A model generated the notes under the pieces. That model saw nothing but the letters and a program-made list of their open reading frames with translations, was not told the origin of the DNA and searched no databases. A stretch of 38,519 bases of DNA from Candidatus Poribacteria bacterium (GTDB lineage: Bacteria > Poribacteria > WGA-4E > WGA-3G), in contig JAGFCB010000077.1 in NCBI GenBank assembly GCA_022394775.1, positions 1 through 38,519 of the forward strand, read 5' to 3'. Positions 7,809-17,407 of the stretch are shown here, piece after piece. The position numbers were made by a program, and so were the translations under genes. How positions within the stretch are numbered: the stretch's first letter is position 1; each line of letters opens with the position of its first letter.

Positions 7809-10800
7809 TTAATCAGTTGCGTCAGGTGTGATTTCCCACAACAGCAATGTGCCATCTTGACTCCCGCTCATTAGCGTCCTGCCATCCGGGCTGAACGCCA
7901 CGCTTCTGACCCAGTCCGTATGCCCCTCGAGGATTCGCACGGTTGTGTCCGTCTGTACATCATACAGATGAATGGTCTTATCCCAACTCCCGCTCACCAG
8001 CGTCCTGCCATCCGGGCTGAACGCCACGCTTTCGACATCCTTCAAATGACCTGTAGTTTGGCGGATTGTGCCTGTCTCTACATCCCAGAGATGAATGATG
8101 CCGTCGTTACTCCCACTCGCCAGTGTCTTTCCATCCGGGCTGAACGCCACGCTCCCTATCTCTGCCGTATGTCCTTTGAGCGTGTTTTGGAGTGCGCCTG
8201 TCTCCACATCCCACAAATGGATAGTCTTATCCTTACTCCCACTTGCGAGTGTCTTTCCATCCGAACTGAACGCTACACTATTGACCCAGTCCGTATGCCC
8301 TTCAAGGATGCCGTGGAGTGTGCCTGTCTGGGCATCCCACAGACGGACGGTCTTATCCCAACCGCCACTTGCGAGAGTCTTTCCATCCAAATTGAACGCC
8401 ACACCCGCGACAACATCCGTATGTCCGCCGAGGGTATCGCGGAGCTCACCTGTTTCTGCATCCCAGAGATGGATGATACGACCATAACCTGCACCTACCA
8501 GCGTCTTTCCATCTGGACTGAAGGACAGGCTCTCAATTGAATGTGTTCGCGCGACTTTAAGGGTATGGTGGCGCACGCCAGTTTGTGCATTCCATAAACC
8601 GACCGTGTCATCGTTCATCGCACTTGCGATTATATTTTCATCAGGGCTGAACGCTACGTTCACGACCGCGCTGGTATATCCGGTGCGGGTATTGCGTAGT
8701 TCGCCTGTTTCCGCATCCCACAAACGGAGAGTGCCGTCATAACTTCCACTGGCGAGCATTTTTCCATCCGGGCTGAACGCTACGCAAAAGACGCGGGACG
8801 TATGTCCTATGAGAATTCGGCTAAGTTTACCTGTTTGTGTATTCCAGAGACGGATGGTACCGTTATTCAGCGGACTCGCGAGTGTTTTTCCATCCGGGCT
8901 GAACGCCATATTATTGACATTATCGTTCGTTTCTACAACGAGATTGTTAAGGAGTTCGCCGGTCTCTACATCCCATAGATGAATGGGGCTTTCCCATTCC
9001 CAAGTCCAAGCAGCAAGGGTTTTTCCGTCGGGACTGAACGCCATTTCCGCAATCTCCCCCTTATGCCCAATGAGGGTGAGCGTATTTTGGAGTTCACCGG
9101 TCTGTGCATTCCAGAGACGGATGGTGTTATCCTTACTCCCACTTGCCAAAGTTTTTCCATTGGGACCGAACGCCACACTTAAGACCGCGTTCGTATGCCC
9201 TTTGAGCGTATTTTGGAGTTCGCCGGTCTGTGCATTCCAGAGACGGATGGTGTTATCCTTATTCCGGCTTGCCAGTGAAGTGCCATCAGCACTGAACACC
9301 ACGCTTGACACCGAGCCAGTATGCCCTATAAGCGATCGGCGGAGTATACCTGTCTGTGTATCCCAGAGGCGGATGATGCCATCCTTACTCCCACTCACCA
9401 GTGTTCTCCCGTCAGGGCTGAACCCCACACTATTGACGTAGTCTGTATGTGTTGTAAGCAGGTCAAGTGCTTGTCCATTGTGCGTATCATAGAGCCAGAT
9501 CCCAATAGAGCTCGCGACCGCCAGCCGCGTGCCATCCGCGGAATACGTGATTGCATTTATCCTGCCTTTACCGAGGCGGGATTTAGCACCTTCCGGCAGA
9601 TGCGGTTGTTGCAAATCTCTGCCAGCAGGATCATCGGTGTGTTGATCAGAATCATCAATGCTACTTGACGTAGCAGCACTTCCGGGCTGCTGCTGAATGT
9701 CTGATTTGGATCCAAAGTCCAACACATGCCTCACTGGACGCACACCTTTGGCCGCATAATCGCGTACAAGCGTATCAGGGGATAAATCTAAACGAAACAA
9801 CTCACTAACATCGGCGTTTAAACGACACTGCCTCGTGCGGAAAACGGTCTTAGAAATGAAATCCTCTTCTTTGGGTTCCGACGATGTTTTTGGAGCCATA
9901 TACTTTACCATTACCTTAGGAAACCAGACATCCGGCAGGTATTCTTGGTACTCAATTATTCGGGTACTAACATAGGTTACACCTGCTTTAAAAGGAGACC
10001 CCTCTGGACGATTCTCTTCTGGAGGAATGGTGAATGTATTTTCCGACTTAACCAGTCGGAAACCCTTGTCATGAGAAATCCAGAGCTTAACGGTGCGAGG
10101 TCTATTTAGACGAATCACGGATGTCTTTTCACCGTTCAATATCTCGGTTTCTATCAGTTCACTTTCGTGTTTCTCAAGCAACTGCCATAGCGGTTGAGAT
10201 AGATAAGCGTCGGTTGATGCGTTATTTGGAAAGGTAAGCCAAAACCGCGGATCTTGATCGGCATCTATGAATCCGAAGTCGGGGCGAACGGCATATTCGA
10301 GAGTGTCATCGTAAACCTCCAACATTGTCTCTCCTACGAACAAAATAAAATAAGTTTTCTCTTTCCCCATGATCCTGAAACTATTTTTCAATTTGGCAGG
10401 GACAATGCGTACATCGTCGGCAAGTTCAATACCTACCTGCTTGAACGCTTGTTGAACCTTCTCAAGGACTGTACTTTCCTTGTTAGGTTTAATTTCAACC
10501 GTAAAAAGTAGGTTGTCGGGTCGATGTATCTCCCAGAGCCGTTCTCCATTCCAAAAATGGATGTCAGGTACATTTGAATATCTCCGCTCCTTTGGTTGGA
10601 CCCAGACTTTCTCGCCTTCAAACGCCAATGTATATTCATTTATCTCGGTGCCTCTTTCGATGACGAAATCACCGGTTACGGAGGTGACGGCATTATCGTA
10701 ATGCTTCATTTTCGTGATAATTGTTTCTAAGTCAAGTGAAGTCGCATTATTGGCTTGCTGGTCATCTCCATTGCTTTTACCTTGCACGTTGGCATTCCCA

Positions 10801-11648
10801 AGTTGCGTCCGATTATCCGGTTCGGAGTCGAGGTTTAGCACAATAGGTGCATCAATCAGCTCGACTTTCATCTCTGAAGCAGCGTTGAAACTGTAAGGTT
10901 TTTGAAAGCGCGATAAGGATTGATGGTTTGCGATGCCGAGTATCAAAAAAGCGACTGCTAAGGCAGAAACACCGATTGCCCACGGCACAAAAGGTTTGCC
11001 ACCTGAAGGTGCAGTGGTTTTCAGGCGCGAAATCTCGCGCATAATGTTCTCTGTAAGGTTTGGTGTTATTTGGAAATTGCCTAAAGCCTCTCTGATCATG
11101 GGTTCCTCCTTCTTTAAGCGGTTCCGCGCGCGGTATAAACGGTTCTTGATCGCAGCCACCGATACGCCTAAAAACTCGCTTATCTCTTCATAACTCATTT
11201 CCCCGAGGTAGTAAAGCACCATCACTGTGCGTTCACTCTCTTGTAACTTCGCAAGCAAGTTCTTGACGACTTCGCGCTGTGTTTCCATCGCAACTTGCTC
11301 GTTTTCCGCAATAACATGTCCGGAATACGTCGCTTTTTCTACTTGTCCGCTGCTCGTGTTTTCCAACGACTCTGTCCATAGACGTTTCTTACGGAGCCAT
11401 GTACTGCAATGGTTCGCCGCTATCACATAGAGCCAACTCGCGAAACGCTGCGGTTTCTTCAGTGTTGAGAGTCTCTGATACGCCTTCAGGAATGTATCTT
11501 GTGTGATGTCCTCTGCGATGTGGAAATCTCCGATCTTCCGCCACGCCAGCGCGTGCACTGACCTTTGGTACTTTTCCACGAGTGCGGAGAAGGCAGTATC
11601 ATCGCCTTCAAGGACGCGTTGGATGAGGGCAACATCGTTATTTTTCAT
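7809..11648 (-). CDS. S3: membrane-anchored ECF sigma factor with LolA/RseB-like domain plus 14-repeat WD40 sensor
   Basis: 1279 aa, the longest protein here. Sigma2 (about 8-90) is of the AANHCSTWLRKK type; sigma4 (about 130-183) has reading helix SVAAIKNRLYRARN. TM helix at about 220-240, then RFQKPYSF. Residues of about 300-650 form a beta-rich domain (DFVIER, YTLAFEGEKV, KLWISHDKGFRLV, YQEYLPDVWFPK) that I read as LolA-like, as in RseB and related periplasmic lipid- or protein-sensing proteins. From about 695 to the end I count 14 WD40 units, hence two seven-bladed propellers, with highly regular consensus. S3 thus joins the sensor type of S4/S5 to that of S2/S6/S7. The LolA-like assignment rests on pattern, not on a profile search. 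Confidence 0.86.
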   Translation of the reverse strand: MKNNDVALIQRVLEGDDTAFSALVEKYQRSVHALAWRKIGDFHIAEDITQDTFLKAYQRLSTLKKPQRFASWLYVIAANHCSTWLRKKRLWTESLENTSSGQVEKATYSGHVIAENEQVAMETQREVVKNLLAKLQESERTVMVLYYLGEMSYEEISEFLGVSVAAIKNRLYRARNRLKKEEPMIREALGNFQITPNLTENIMREISRLKTTAPSGGKPFVPWAIGVSALAVAFLILGIANHQSLSRFQKPYSFNAASEMKVELIDAPIVLNLDSEPDNRTQLGNANVQGKSNGDDQQANNATSLDLETIITKMKHYDNAVTSVTGDFVIERGTEINEYTLAFEGEKVWVQPKERRYSNVPDIHFWNGERLWEIHRPDNLLFTVEIKPNKESTVLEKVQQAFKQVGIELADDVRIVPAKLKNSFRIMGKEKTYFILFVGETMLEVYDDTLEYAVRPDFGFIDADQDPRFWLTFPNNASTDAYLSQPLWQLLEKHESELIETEILNGEKTSVIRLNRPRTVKLWISHDKGFRLVKSENTFTIPPEENRPEGSPFKAGVTYVSTRIIEYQEYLPDVWFPKVMVKYMAPKTSSEPKEEDFISKTVFRTRQCRLNADVSELFRLDLSPDTLVRDYAAKGVRPVRHVLDFGSKSDIQQQPGSAATSSSIDDSDQHTDDPAGRDLQQPHLPEGAKSRLGKGRINAITYSADGTRLAVASSIGIWLYDTHNGQALDLLTTHTDYVNSVGFSPDGRTLVSGSKDGIIRLWDTQTGILRRSLIGHTGSVSSVVFSADGTSLASRNKDNTIRLWNAQTGELQNTLKGHTNAVLSVAFGPNGKTLASGSKDNTIRLWNAQTGELQNTLTLIGHKGEIAEMAFSPDGKTLAAWTWEWESPIHLWDVETGELLNNLVVETNDNVNNMAFSPDGKTLASPLNNGTIRLWNTQTGKLSRILIGHTSRVFCVAFSPDGKMLASGSYDGTLRLWDAETGELRNTRTGYTSAVVNVAFSPDENIIASAMNDDTVGLWNAQTGVRHHTLKVARTHSIESLSFSPDGKTLVGAGYGRIIHLWDAETGELRDTLGGHTDVVAGVAFNLDGKTLASGGWDKTVRLWDAQTGTLHGILEGHTDWVNSVAFSSDGKTLASGSKDKTIHLWDVETGALQNTLKGHTAEIGSVAFSPDGKTLASGSNDGIIHLWDVETGTIRQTTGHLKDVESVAFSPDGRTLVSGSWDKTIHLYDVQTDTTVRILEGHTDWVRSVAFSPDGRTLMSGSQDGTLLLWEITPDATD

Positions 11649-11697
11649 CGGATACCTCTAAAAAGGGAATGTTCAGTATTTTACATCAACACATAGT

Positions 11698-11724
11698 GAC
11701 GCTATTTGAGCGAAAAAAGTCTCA
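11698..11724 (-). promoter_or_regulatory. ECF-type promoter of S3 (TGAGAC-N17-CGTC)
   Basis: -35 TGAGAC at 11719-11724, 17-nt spacer, -10 core CGTC at 11698-11701, exactly 50 nt from the ATG (11648). TTTGCAGAAT lies upstream and TGAACATTCC in the leader. Unlike S1, S2, S4, S5 and S7 there is no TGnTATAAT further upstream: homology to the other leaders stops near 11785, where the toxin-like gene ends. Confidence 0.68.
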
Positions 11725-11792
11725 TGATTCTGCAAAGATAAGCGTGAGTTCATGATAGGAGGGTTAAGATTCTATTTTTCGGTAACGAAAGG

Positions 11793-12122
11793 TTAGGTGC
11801 TAAGCGACACAGGAATGACCTGTCCGGGTTCAAGAGTTTTTAGAATTTGATTGACGCTGCGCATAGCGGGTTGAATGTCTTGAAGCCGATTGCTTTTGGC
11901 GGAGATGAGAATGACACTGATGGTGTATTTGCGGAGGTTCTGTTGATGTTCAATGCCTGTATCCATTGTGATGAGTGCTTCAAAGGTTTTGGAGGCTTGC
12001 CTGAGAAGTTCACCATTTCGCATGCCTTTCCAACCTTGCTGAGAAACCGTTGGGACTTGAAAATCAGTGTCAAAATAGTGAACCAATCGCCAGTCTAAGT
12101 TTTCATCAAGGAGGACGCGCAT
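11793..12122 (-). CDS. DUF5615-type PIN-like protein, probable toxin
   Basis: 109 aa. It begins MRVLLDENLDWRL, has a central ALITMDTGIEHQQNL and later VILISAKSN. This pattern of an acidic LLDENL strand and a D in a second strand is that of the DUF5615/Mut7-C-like PIN-fold family, thought to be VapC-like nucleases. Its ATG directly abuts the TAG of the upstream DUF433 gene (TAGATG), the usual coupled order of antitoxin then toxin. Activity, and whether the acidic residues form a working site, cannot be judged from sequence alone. Confidence 0.75.
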   Translation of the reverse strand: MRVLLDENLDWRLVHYFDTDFQVPTVSQQGWKGMRNGELLRQASKTFEALITMDTGIEHQQNLRKYTISVILISAKSNRLQDIQPAMRSVNQILKTLEPGQVIPVSLST

Positions 12123-12368
12123 CTATTTTTCAGCCTCACCCGTCTGAGCCAGGCGGGGATTTCCCATAGCAACCGATGCAAACGCTATTTCTAAAAAAGC
12201 GACTGCCTGTTGCCGTGAAACAGAAGGGAAACCTTCGAGAAAATAATCAAGGCTCTCGCCGGCTTTGAGATGATCAATGAGGCTTTTGATGGGCACACGA
12301 GTGCCTGTAAACACGGGCACTCCGCCGTGAATATCTGGGTTTTGGGTTATGATTTGCTCTGTGGTCAT
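12123..12368 (-). CDS. DUF433 protein, probable antitoxin partner
   Basis: 81 aa. The pattern NPDIHGGVPVFTGTRVPIKSL, then a hydrophobic LDYFLEGFPSVSRQQAVAFLE, is the classic DUF433 signature, a small winged-helix-like family commonly paired with DUF5615. A strong SD (AAGGAGG) lies 9 nt before the ATG. Its stop touches the start of the toxin-like gene, implying translational coupling. The pair sits between S3 and the LVIVD gene and has probably been inserted into the sigma array, since S3 lacks the distal promoter present at most siblings. Confidence 0.8.
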   Translation of the reverse strand: MTTEQIITQNPDIHGGVPVFTGTRVPIKSLIDHLKAGESLDYFLEGFPSVSRQQAVAFLEIAFASVAMGNPRLAQTGEAEK

Positions 12369-12462
12369 TCTTCAGTTCCTCCTTGTCAGAGTCTCGGTTC
12401 TCGGAACGCTGATGTAGGTTTCCACTATTTTACCATAAATTCCGCGGACAGTCAATTCTTTA

Positions 12463-13842
12463 TCACTTTGAATCTTCCGGTGTAGCTAACACGTAAGCAA
12501 AGCCTTTCCCAACCGCCAGACTTATCGGGCGACTTGTCTGAAGCGGTGTGGCGGATAAAAGCGGTGGCAGTGAGGCGGATAAAACCTTTGCTGTAGCCCA
12601 TTTACTCAGTCTCTCTTTCATGATCTCTATATCTCTCATGTTCTCTATTTCTATTATATAAGGGTGAACAATAGTCGTAATAGAAAAGAACCCGTTTGCG
12701 GTGACTATGTAAAGTCGATCCCCGGAAATTTGAAAATCTGTGACAGGTCCCATTAATTGTTTTAATCGTTTGTCTTCAACGTCCATCGTCTCGCTCGATA
12801 GCTCTGGGAGGATTTCCTGCATCTTTCCGTTTGCGACTGCATACGCACGTGTGGGGATTCTGCGAGTGAGCGTCTTTTGCCCTGTCGCGGTGAGATACTC
12901 ACGAAACTGCCACTCCAGGTTATGGTGGCTTGTGTATGACGTGACCTGATGATCATCAACGCGATATACATTGAAACTCAACAGGTCGTATGTTGGCTCC
13001 ACCACCACAAAAATAGACGATGCACGAACTTTCTCTTGTTTGATACTGTGGAGTTGTAAAAACCGACGTTGATCTGGGGCCCAGAGATCTGTGGGAAAGG
13101 TGTTTGAAGTCCACTGTGGGACCTGTTTTACTCCGATACCGTCGGCTTTCAAGCTTAGCAACCACCACCTTTTTTCCAGTTCAACAGCCTTGACGAGTCG
13201 CGCCTGTCCGCGAGGCGCGTAAAAAATATACAGATGGTCATTTTCTCCCATAACATAGAGGTGATCATTGAGGACATCAAAATCTTTGATTGCGTTTCGC
13301 TGTGGTAAATGCCCAGTGGATTCAAGTGCTGGATGCAACGGCTGTGAAACATCAACAAGATAAAACTTTTTTTCGCTTGCGACAACGAGAGAGTCATCAG
13401 CAGCAAGGACTTTGCCGATTTTATCAGGAAACGCCAAAGATGTCAGATAAGACGGGCGTTGCGGGATAGAAACATCAATGACGTGCAGGTGCTTCTCGGT
13501 CGTGAGGTATGCGTGTTCGCCTGAGAGAATAACACTATTGTTTGTACCGACGCGGTAGGGTAGTTGAATAGAAGTCGCAAGGGTCGGATGCTCTAAATCT
13601 TCGAGCTCTATCACGGTGAAAATGCTCATCGCTTTCGGTTTTGCAGAGGTAACCGTCTTTTGACTTTGCTCTGTAGCGTTTTTTTTTGACTGTTCAAGAC
13701 TGTGTGCGGGAGCGGATTCTTCGTAGTAGCGTTCAACTGGATTCTGCTCAAGATGCCTCGAACTGCATCCTATGTGAATAACGGAAACCAGTAGTATTGC
13801 TATCATAAAAGCATCTATCAATCGGACTGAATTTTTGGGCAT
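12463..13842 (-). CDS. Exported LVIVD-repeat propeller protein
   Basis: 459 aa. A hydrophobic N-terminal segment at about residues 10-25 ends in HIGCSS; the Cys could be lipidated, although H at -3 is a poor lipobox, so lipoprotein status is uncertain. A low-complexity K/Q/S linker follows, then repeats such as LHVIDVSIPQRPSYLTSLAF and FYLVDVSQPLHPALESTG, typical of LVIVD repeats, which fold as a beta-propeller on the outer side of the membrane. The C-terminal half is less regular. SD AGGAGC precedes the ATG. It follows S4 by 63 nt with no terminator between, so it is probably co-transcribed with S4 and may be part of its output or sensing apparatus (inference). Confidence 0.75.
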   Translation of the reverse strand: MPKNSVRLIDAFMIAILLVSVIHIGCSSRHLEQNPVERYYEESAPAHSLEQSKKNATEQSQKTVTSAKPKAMSIFTVIELEDLEHPTLATSIQLPYRVGTNNSVILSGEHAYLTTEKHLHVIDVSIPQRPSYLTSLAFPDKIGKVLAADDSLVVASEKKFYLVDVSQPLHPALESTGHLPQRNAIKDFDVLNDHLYVMGENDHLYIFYAPRGQARLVKAVELEKRWWLLSLKADGIGVKQVPQWTSNTFPTDLWAPDQRRFLQLHSIKQEKVRASSIFVVVEPTYDLLSFNVYRVDDHQVTSYTSHHNLEWQFREYLTATGQKTLTRRIPTRAYAVANGKMQEILPELSSETMDVEDKRLKQLMGPVTDFQISGDRLYIVTANGFFSITTIVHPYIIEIENMRDIEIMKERLSKWATAKVLSASLPPLLSATPLQTSRPISLAVGKGFAYVLATPEDSK

Positions 13843-13905
13843 TGCTTGCTCCTAATATTCGCTGACTCGAAAGCTATTGCCTGCCCCTATGGTTTATAAA
13901 TTTTC

Positions 13906-16900
13906 TTACTCAAAATCATAAAAAATGTTGTTTTTCTCCAACAGATCATAAAAATCTCCACCCGGATTAAAAGCTGAGAGATCCGTAGTCAATTGTATGT
14001 ATCGTGAAACTAAATAGCTGATAGTAAAATCCTTTAGTCCATCCGTTTCATATTCAACTTGATCCCTCAGTAAAGTAAAGTCTGGGGCTTCCCCGTAAAA
14101 TTCAGCAATTTTGTCATCCAATTTCTCTAAATCGAGGCGATGTTTAAGGATACGCGGGATTTCTTGACGTAAAAATGCCATTTTTTCCGCTACAGGTGTA
14201 TCGTCTTCTGGTGCTAAACCGAGAACAGATGTATCGGGAGGTAAGTTTAAACGGAGTGATTCAGCAACATCGGTGTTTAACCGACACTGTTTTGTACGAA
14301 TCACGGTCTTTAGGATGACCTGATTCTTGCGCGGCAGATCTGCTACTTTGATTGGTGTAAAGAACCGTTCAATCTTCTTGGGAAACCAGACATTCGGTAG
14401 ATATTCGTGATACGCAATTTCTCGTGTCTCTATGTAGTTCACGCCGGACTGGAAGTACTTCATTGCGATAATATCCACCGGATTCTCAATTGGAAACGCC
14501 CTTTGCAGCTTAACTGGACGAAAACCCTTCTCATGAGAAATCCAGATGATAACGGACTCATTCGGTAACTTTAGACGAATAACTGAAGTCTCCTCGCCGT
14601 TCAAAACTTCACTGCCCAAGAGTTCACTCTCATGTTTTTCAAGAAGCTGCCAAAGCGGTTCAGTGAGATAGGTCCTTCCACCAGCACTTGAATACGTGAG
14701 CCAATATCTCGGATCGAGATCAGAAAGCATATTCCACTGATATCGAAGAATATTCTGGAAACGACGGTCAGAAACCCTCCTACGAAAAGGATCGCGGACA
14801 CCATATTCAATATACTGAGGGTCATAAACCTTCAGCGTCGTCTCACCTGTCCAAAATATAAAGTAGGTTTTACCCGTCTGGTTCTCTATAAGCGTGTAAC
14901 TCTCCGGTGCCTCACCCGCGACGATGCGCACATCGTTAGCAAGTGCTATCTTTTGCTGTTTGAACGCCTGTCGAATGGTTTCAAGAACCGTAGCCGCTTT
15001 ATCACGTGTAACCTCAACACTAAAGAGGTGTTTTTTGTACTTATATATCTCCCATCGCCGTTCTCCATCGTCGAGTTCAACGGATGGCAAAACCTTTTCA
15101 ACGAGCGGGAAATCCTTTGCTGTGAGCGGGGATCCCCATTCCCGTTCCACCCGAATTTTATCACCTTCAAAGGTCAAGGCATACTCAGTTTTCGCGATCC
15201 CCGGTTTTATATGGTGCTCAATGACGAAGTCACCACTTGCTGAGACGATAGAACTCTCAGCGTGCTTCATCTTCGTGATAAGCGTTTCTAAGTCAAACAC
15301 AGCAGGATTATATGCGTGTTGGTCAGGTTCATCGCTTCTATCCGGCATATCGGAACTTCCGAAGAGCTTTCGAATATCCGGTTTGGATTCAGGATTTAAC
15401 ACATCGCCGACTGTACTCGGTTTACCGGTTTCATAATCGAAAACAAATGTTTCAGGTGGTAAACTTAAATCCAGCAACTCAGTAACATCGGTGTTTAGCC
15501 GACATTGCTTTGTGAGTAGAACGTTTTTGAGTACAGGTTCACCTTTCTCTTGTTGTTCCGGTGATGATACAGGAGCAATAGAACTCTCAATTCTCTTAGG
15601 AAACCAAACATCCGGTAGATATTCATGATACACAATTTCTCGGCTTGAAATATAGGTTACACCCGCTTTGAAGTCGCCCCCTGCCGACCGGTTATCTATA
15701 GTATACGCGCTTTCTTCTAACTTAACCAATCGGAAACCTTTGTCATGGGAAATCCAGAGTTTAACGGACTGATCAGGTTTTTTGGAGTCTCCTTTGGACT
15801 GAGCAGGTATGTTTAAGCGAATAACAGTTGTCTTTTCTCCGTTCAATATCTCATTCCCGATAATTTCACTCTCATGTTTCTCAAGCAAGTGCCACAGTGG
15901 TTTGGATAGATAAGAATTGTTTGAGGCAGGACAAAGGGTGAGCCAAAACCGCGGATCATTGTCAGAAGAGATAGTGCCCCATTGAGGTCGAACCCCATAT
16001 TCGAGATGATTAGGGTCATAAACGAACAGCGTCGTCTCTCCATCTAACCAGAGATTGTATTTTTTATTTCTCTCGTTTTCAATAAGTGTGAAATTTTGCG
16101 GTTCGTCGTCATCAACGATGCTAATATCGTCAGCAAGGTTAATACCGTGTTCCTTGAATATTTGTTGAATCGCCTCCGGTGTCTTAATATCCACGTCAGG
16201 GACAATTTTATGTTCAAAGAGAAGCCGACTGTTTCGGTTTCCTTCCCAGGTCCGTTCCCCATCGTAAAACCCAACACGAGAGTGCCCTTCTTCCTGTTCT
16301 ACAAGAACTTTTTCTCCCTCAAACGTCAACGTATATTCAGTTTTGCTGGATCCGAAACCGCTATAGCGTTCCATGACGAAATCACCGGTTACGGAGGTGA
16401 CGGTATTATCGTAGTGCTTCATCTTTGTGATAATTGTTTCCAAGTCAAACGAAGCAGCATCATTAACTTGATTACCTACTCCATTTTTCTTATCCTGTGC
16501 GTTGGCATTTCCAAGTTGTGTTCGGTTATCCGGTTCGGCTTCAAGGTTTAGCACGACTGCGGCATCAATCAACTCAACTTTCATCTCTGAAGCAGCGTTG
16601 AAACTGTAAGGTTTTTGGAAGCGCGATAAGCGTTGACTATTAAGACCCAGCACCAGCAATATAATTGCTGCAACCGAAATACCTATTGCCCACGGCGCGA
16701 GTGGTTTGCCACCAGACGATACAGCCGGTTTCAGACGCGAAATCTCGCGCATAATGTTCTCTGTAAGGTTTGGTGTTATTTGAAAATTGCCTAACGCTTC
16801 TCTTATCATCGGTTCCTCCTGCTTCAAGCGGCGGCGCGCACGATAGAGACGATTTTTTATCGATGCCACCGACACACCTAAAAACTCGCTTATCTCTTCA

Positions 16901-17358
16901 TAACTCATTTCCCCGAGGTAATAGAGCGTGATGACTGTGCGCTCACTCTCTTGTAACTTCGCAAGCAATTTCTTGACGACCTCGTGCTGTGTTTCTATCG
17001 CAACTTGCTCGTTTTCCGCAATAACATATCCAGAATACGCCGTTTTTTCTAATTCCGCGCTGCTTGTGGCTTCCAACGATTGCGTTGATAAACTTTTCTT
17101 ACGCAGCCACATCTTGCAATAGTTCGTTGCTATCACATAGAGCCAACCCGCAAACTTCTGGGGTTCCTTCAGGGTTGAGAGGTTCTGATATGCTTTCAGA
17201 AAGGTATCTTGCGTAATCTCTTCGGCGACATGAAAATCTCCAGTTTTCCGCCATGCGAGCGCGTGCACCGGTCTCTGGTGTTTTTTCACAAGTGCGGAGA
17301 ACGCCGTATCATCACCGTCAAGGACGCGTTGGATGAGTTCAGCATCGTTGTTTTTCAT
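13906..17358 (-). CDS. S4: membrane-anchored ECF sigma factor with two tandem LolA/RseB-like domains
   Basis: 1150 aa. Sigma2 at about 8-90 is of the ATNYCKMWLRKK type, almost identical to S1; sigma4 at about 130-183 has SVASIKNRLYRARR, as in S3. TM helix at about 220-240, then RFQKPYSF. Two homologous beta-rich units follow at about 300-650 and 690-1040. Each opens with DLET(I/L)ITKMKH and SGDFV(M/I)E, passes through WHLLEKHESE, LWISHDKGF and YHEYLPDVWFPK, and ends CRLNTDV...L.LPPET. I read both as LolA/RseB-like. A helical tail of about 100 residues (AFLRQEIPRILKHRLDLEKL) ends the protein. The nearest full-length sensor paralog is S5. It probably senses an envelope lipid or protein signal; this is inferred from the RseB analogy. 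Confidence 0.86.
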   Translation of the reverse strand: MKNNDAELIQRVLDGDDTAFSALVKKHQRPVHALAWRKTGDFHVAEEITQDTFLKAYQNLSTLKEPQKFAGWLYVIATNYCKMWLRKKSLSTQSLEATSSAELEKTAYSGYVIAENEQVAIETQHEVVKKLLAKLQESERTVITLYYLGEMSYEEISEFLGVSVASIKNRLYRARRRLKQEEPMIREALGNFQITPNLTENIMREISRLKPAVSSGGKPLAPWAIGISVAAIILLVLGLNSQRLSRFQKPYSFNAASEMKVELIDAAVVLNLEAEPDNRTQLGNANAQDKKNGVGNQVNDAASFDLETIITKMKHYDNTVTSVTGDFVMERYSGFGSSKTEYTLTFEGEKVLVEQEEGHSRVGFYDGERTWEGNRNSRLLFEHKIVPDVDIKTPEAIQQIFKEHGINLADDISIVDDDEPQNFTLIENERNKKYNLWLDGETTLFVYDPNHLEYGVRPQWGTISSDNDPRFWLTLCPASNNSYLSKPLWHLLEKHESEIIGNEILNGEKTTVIRLNIPAQSKGDSKKPDQSVKLWISHDKGFRLVKLEESAYTIDNRSAGGDFKAGVTYISSREIVYHEYLPDVWFPKRIESSIAPVSSPEQQEKGEPVLKNVLLTKQCRLNTDVTELLDLSLPPETFVFDYETGKPSTVGDVLNPESKPDIRKLFGSSDMPDRSDEPDQHAYNPAVFDLETLITKMKHAESSIVSASGDFVIEHHIKPGIAKTEYALTFEGDKIRVEREWGSPLTAKDFPLVEKVLPSVELDDGERRWEIYKYKKHLFSVEVTRDKAATVLETIRQAFKQQKIALANDVRIVAGEAPESYTLIENQTGKTYFIFWTGETTLKVYDPQYIEYGVRDPFRRRVSDRRFQNILRYQWNMLSDLDPRYWLTYSSAGGRTYLTEPLWQLLEKHESELLGSEVLNGEETSVIRLKLPNESVIIWISHEKGFRPVKLQRAFPIENPVDIIAMKYFQSGVNYIETREIAYHEYLPNVWFPKKIERFFTPIKVADLPRKNQVILKTVIRTKQCRLNTDVAESLRLNLPPDTSVLGLAPEDDTPVAEKMAFLRQEIPRILKHRLDLEKLDDKIAEFYGEAPDFTLLRDQVEYETDGLKDFTISYLVSRYIQLTTDLSAFNPGGDFYDLLEKNNIFYDFE

Positions 17359-17407
17359 CGGATACCTCGGGGAATGGAATGTTCACGGTTTTATCTCTAC
17401 AATTAAT

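Noticed and set aside
7920..9441. Several plus-strand ORFs opposite the S3 WD40 repeats
   Set aside because: They are antisense shadows created by the regular repeat codons; no SD, low-complexity repeated peptides, and a strong sense gene on the other strand.
7809..9560. Regular spacing of about 126 bp that could suggest a CRISPR array or DNA tandem repeat
   Set aside because: The period equals one 42-residue WD40 unit in frame, and the units vary like protein repeats; there are no conserved direct repeats with unique spacers.
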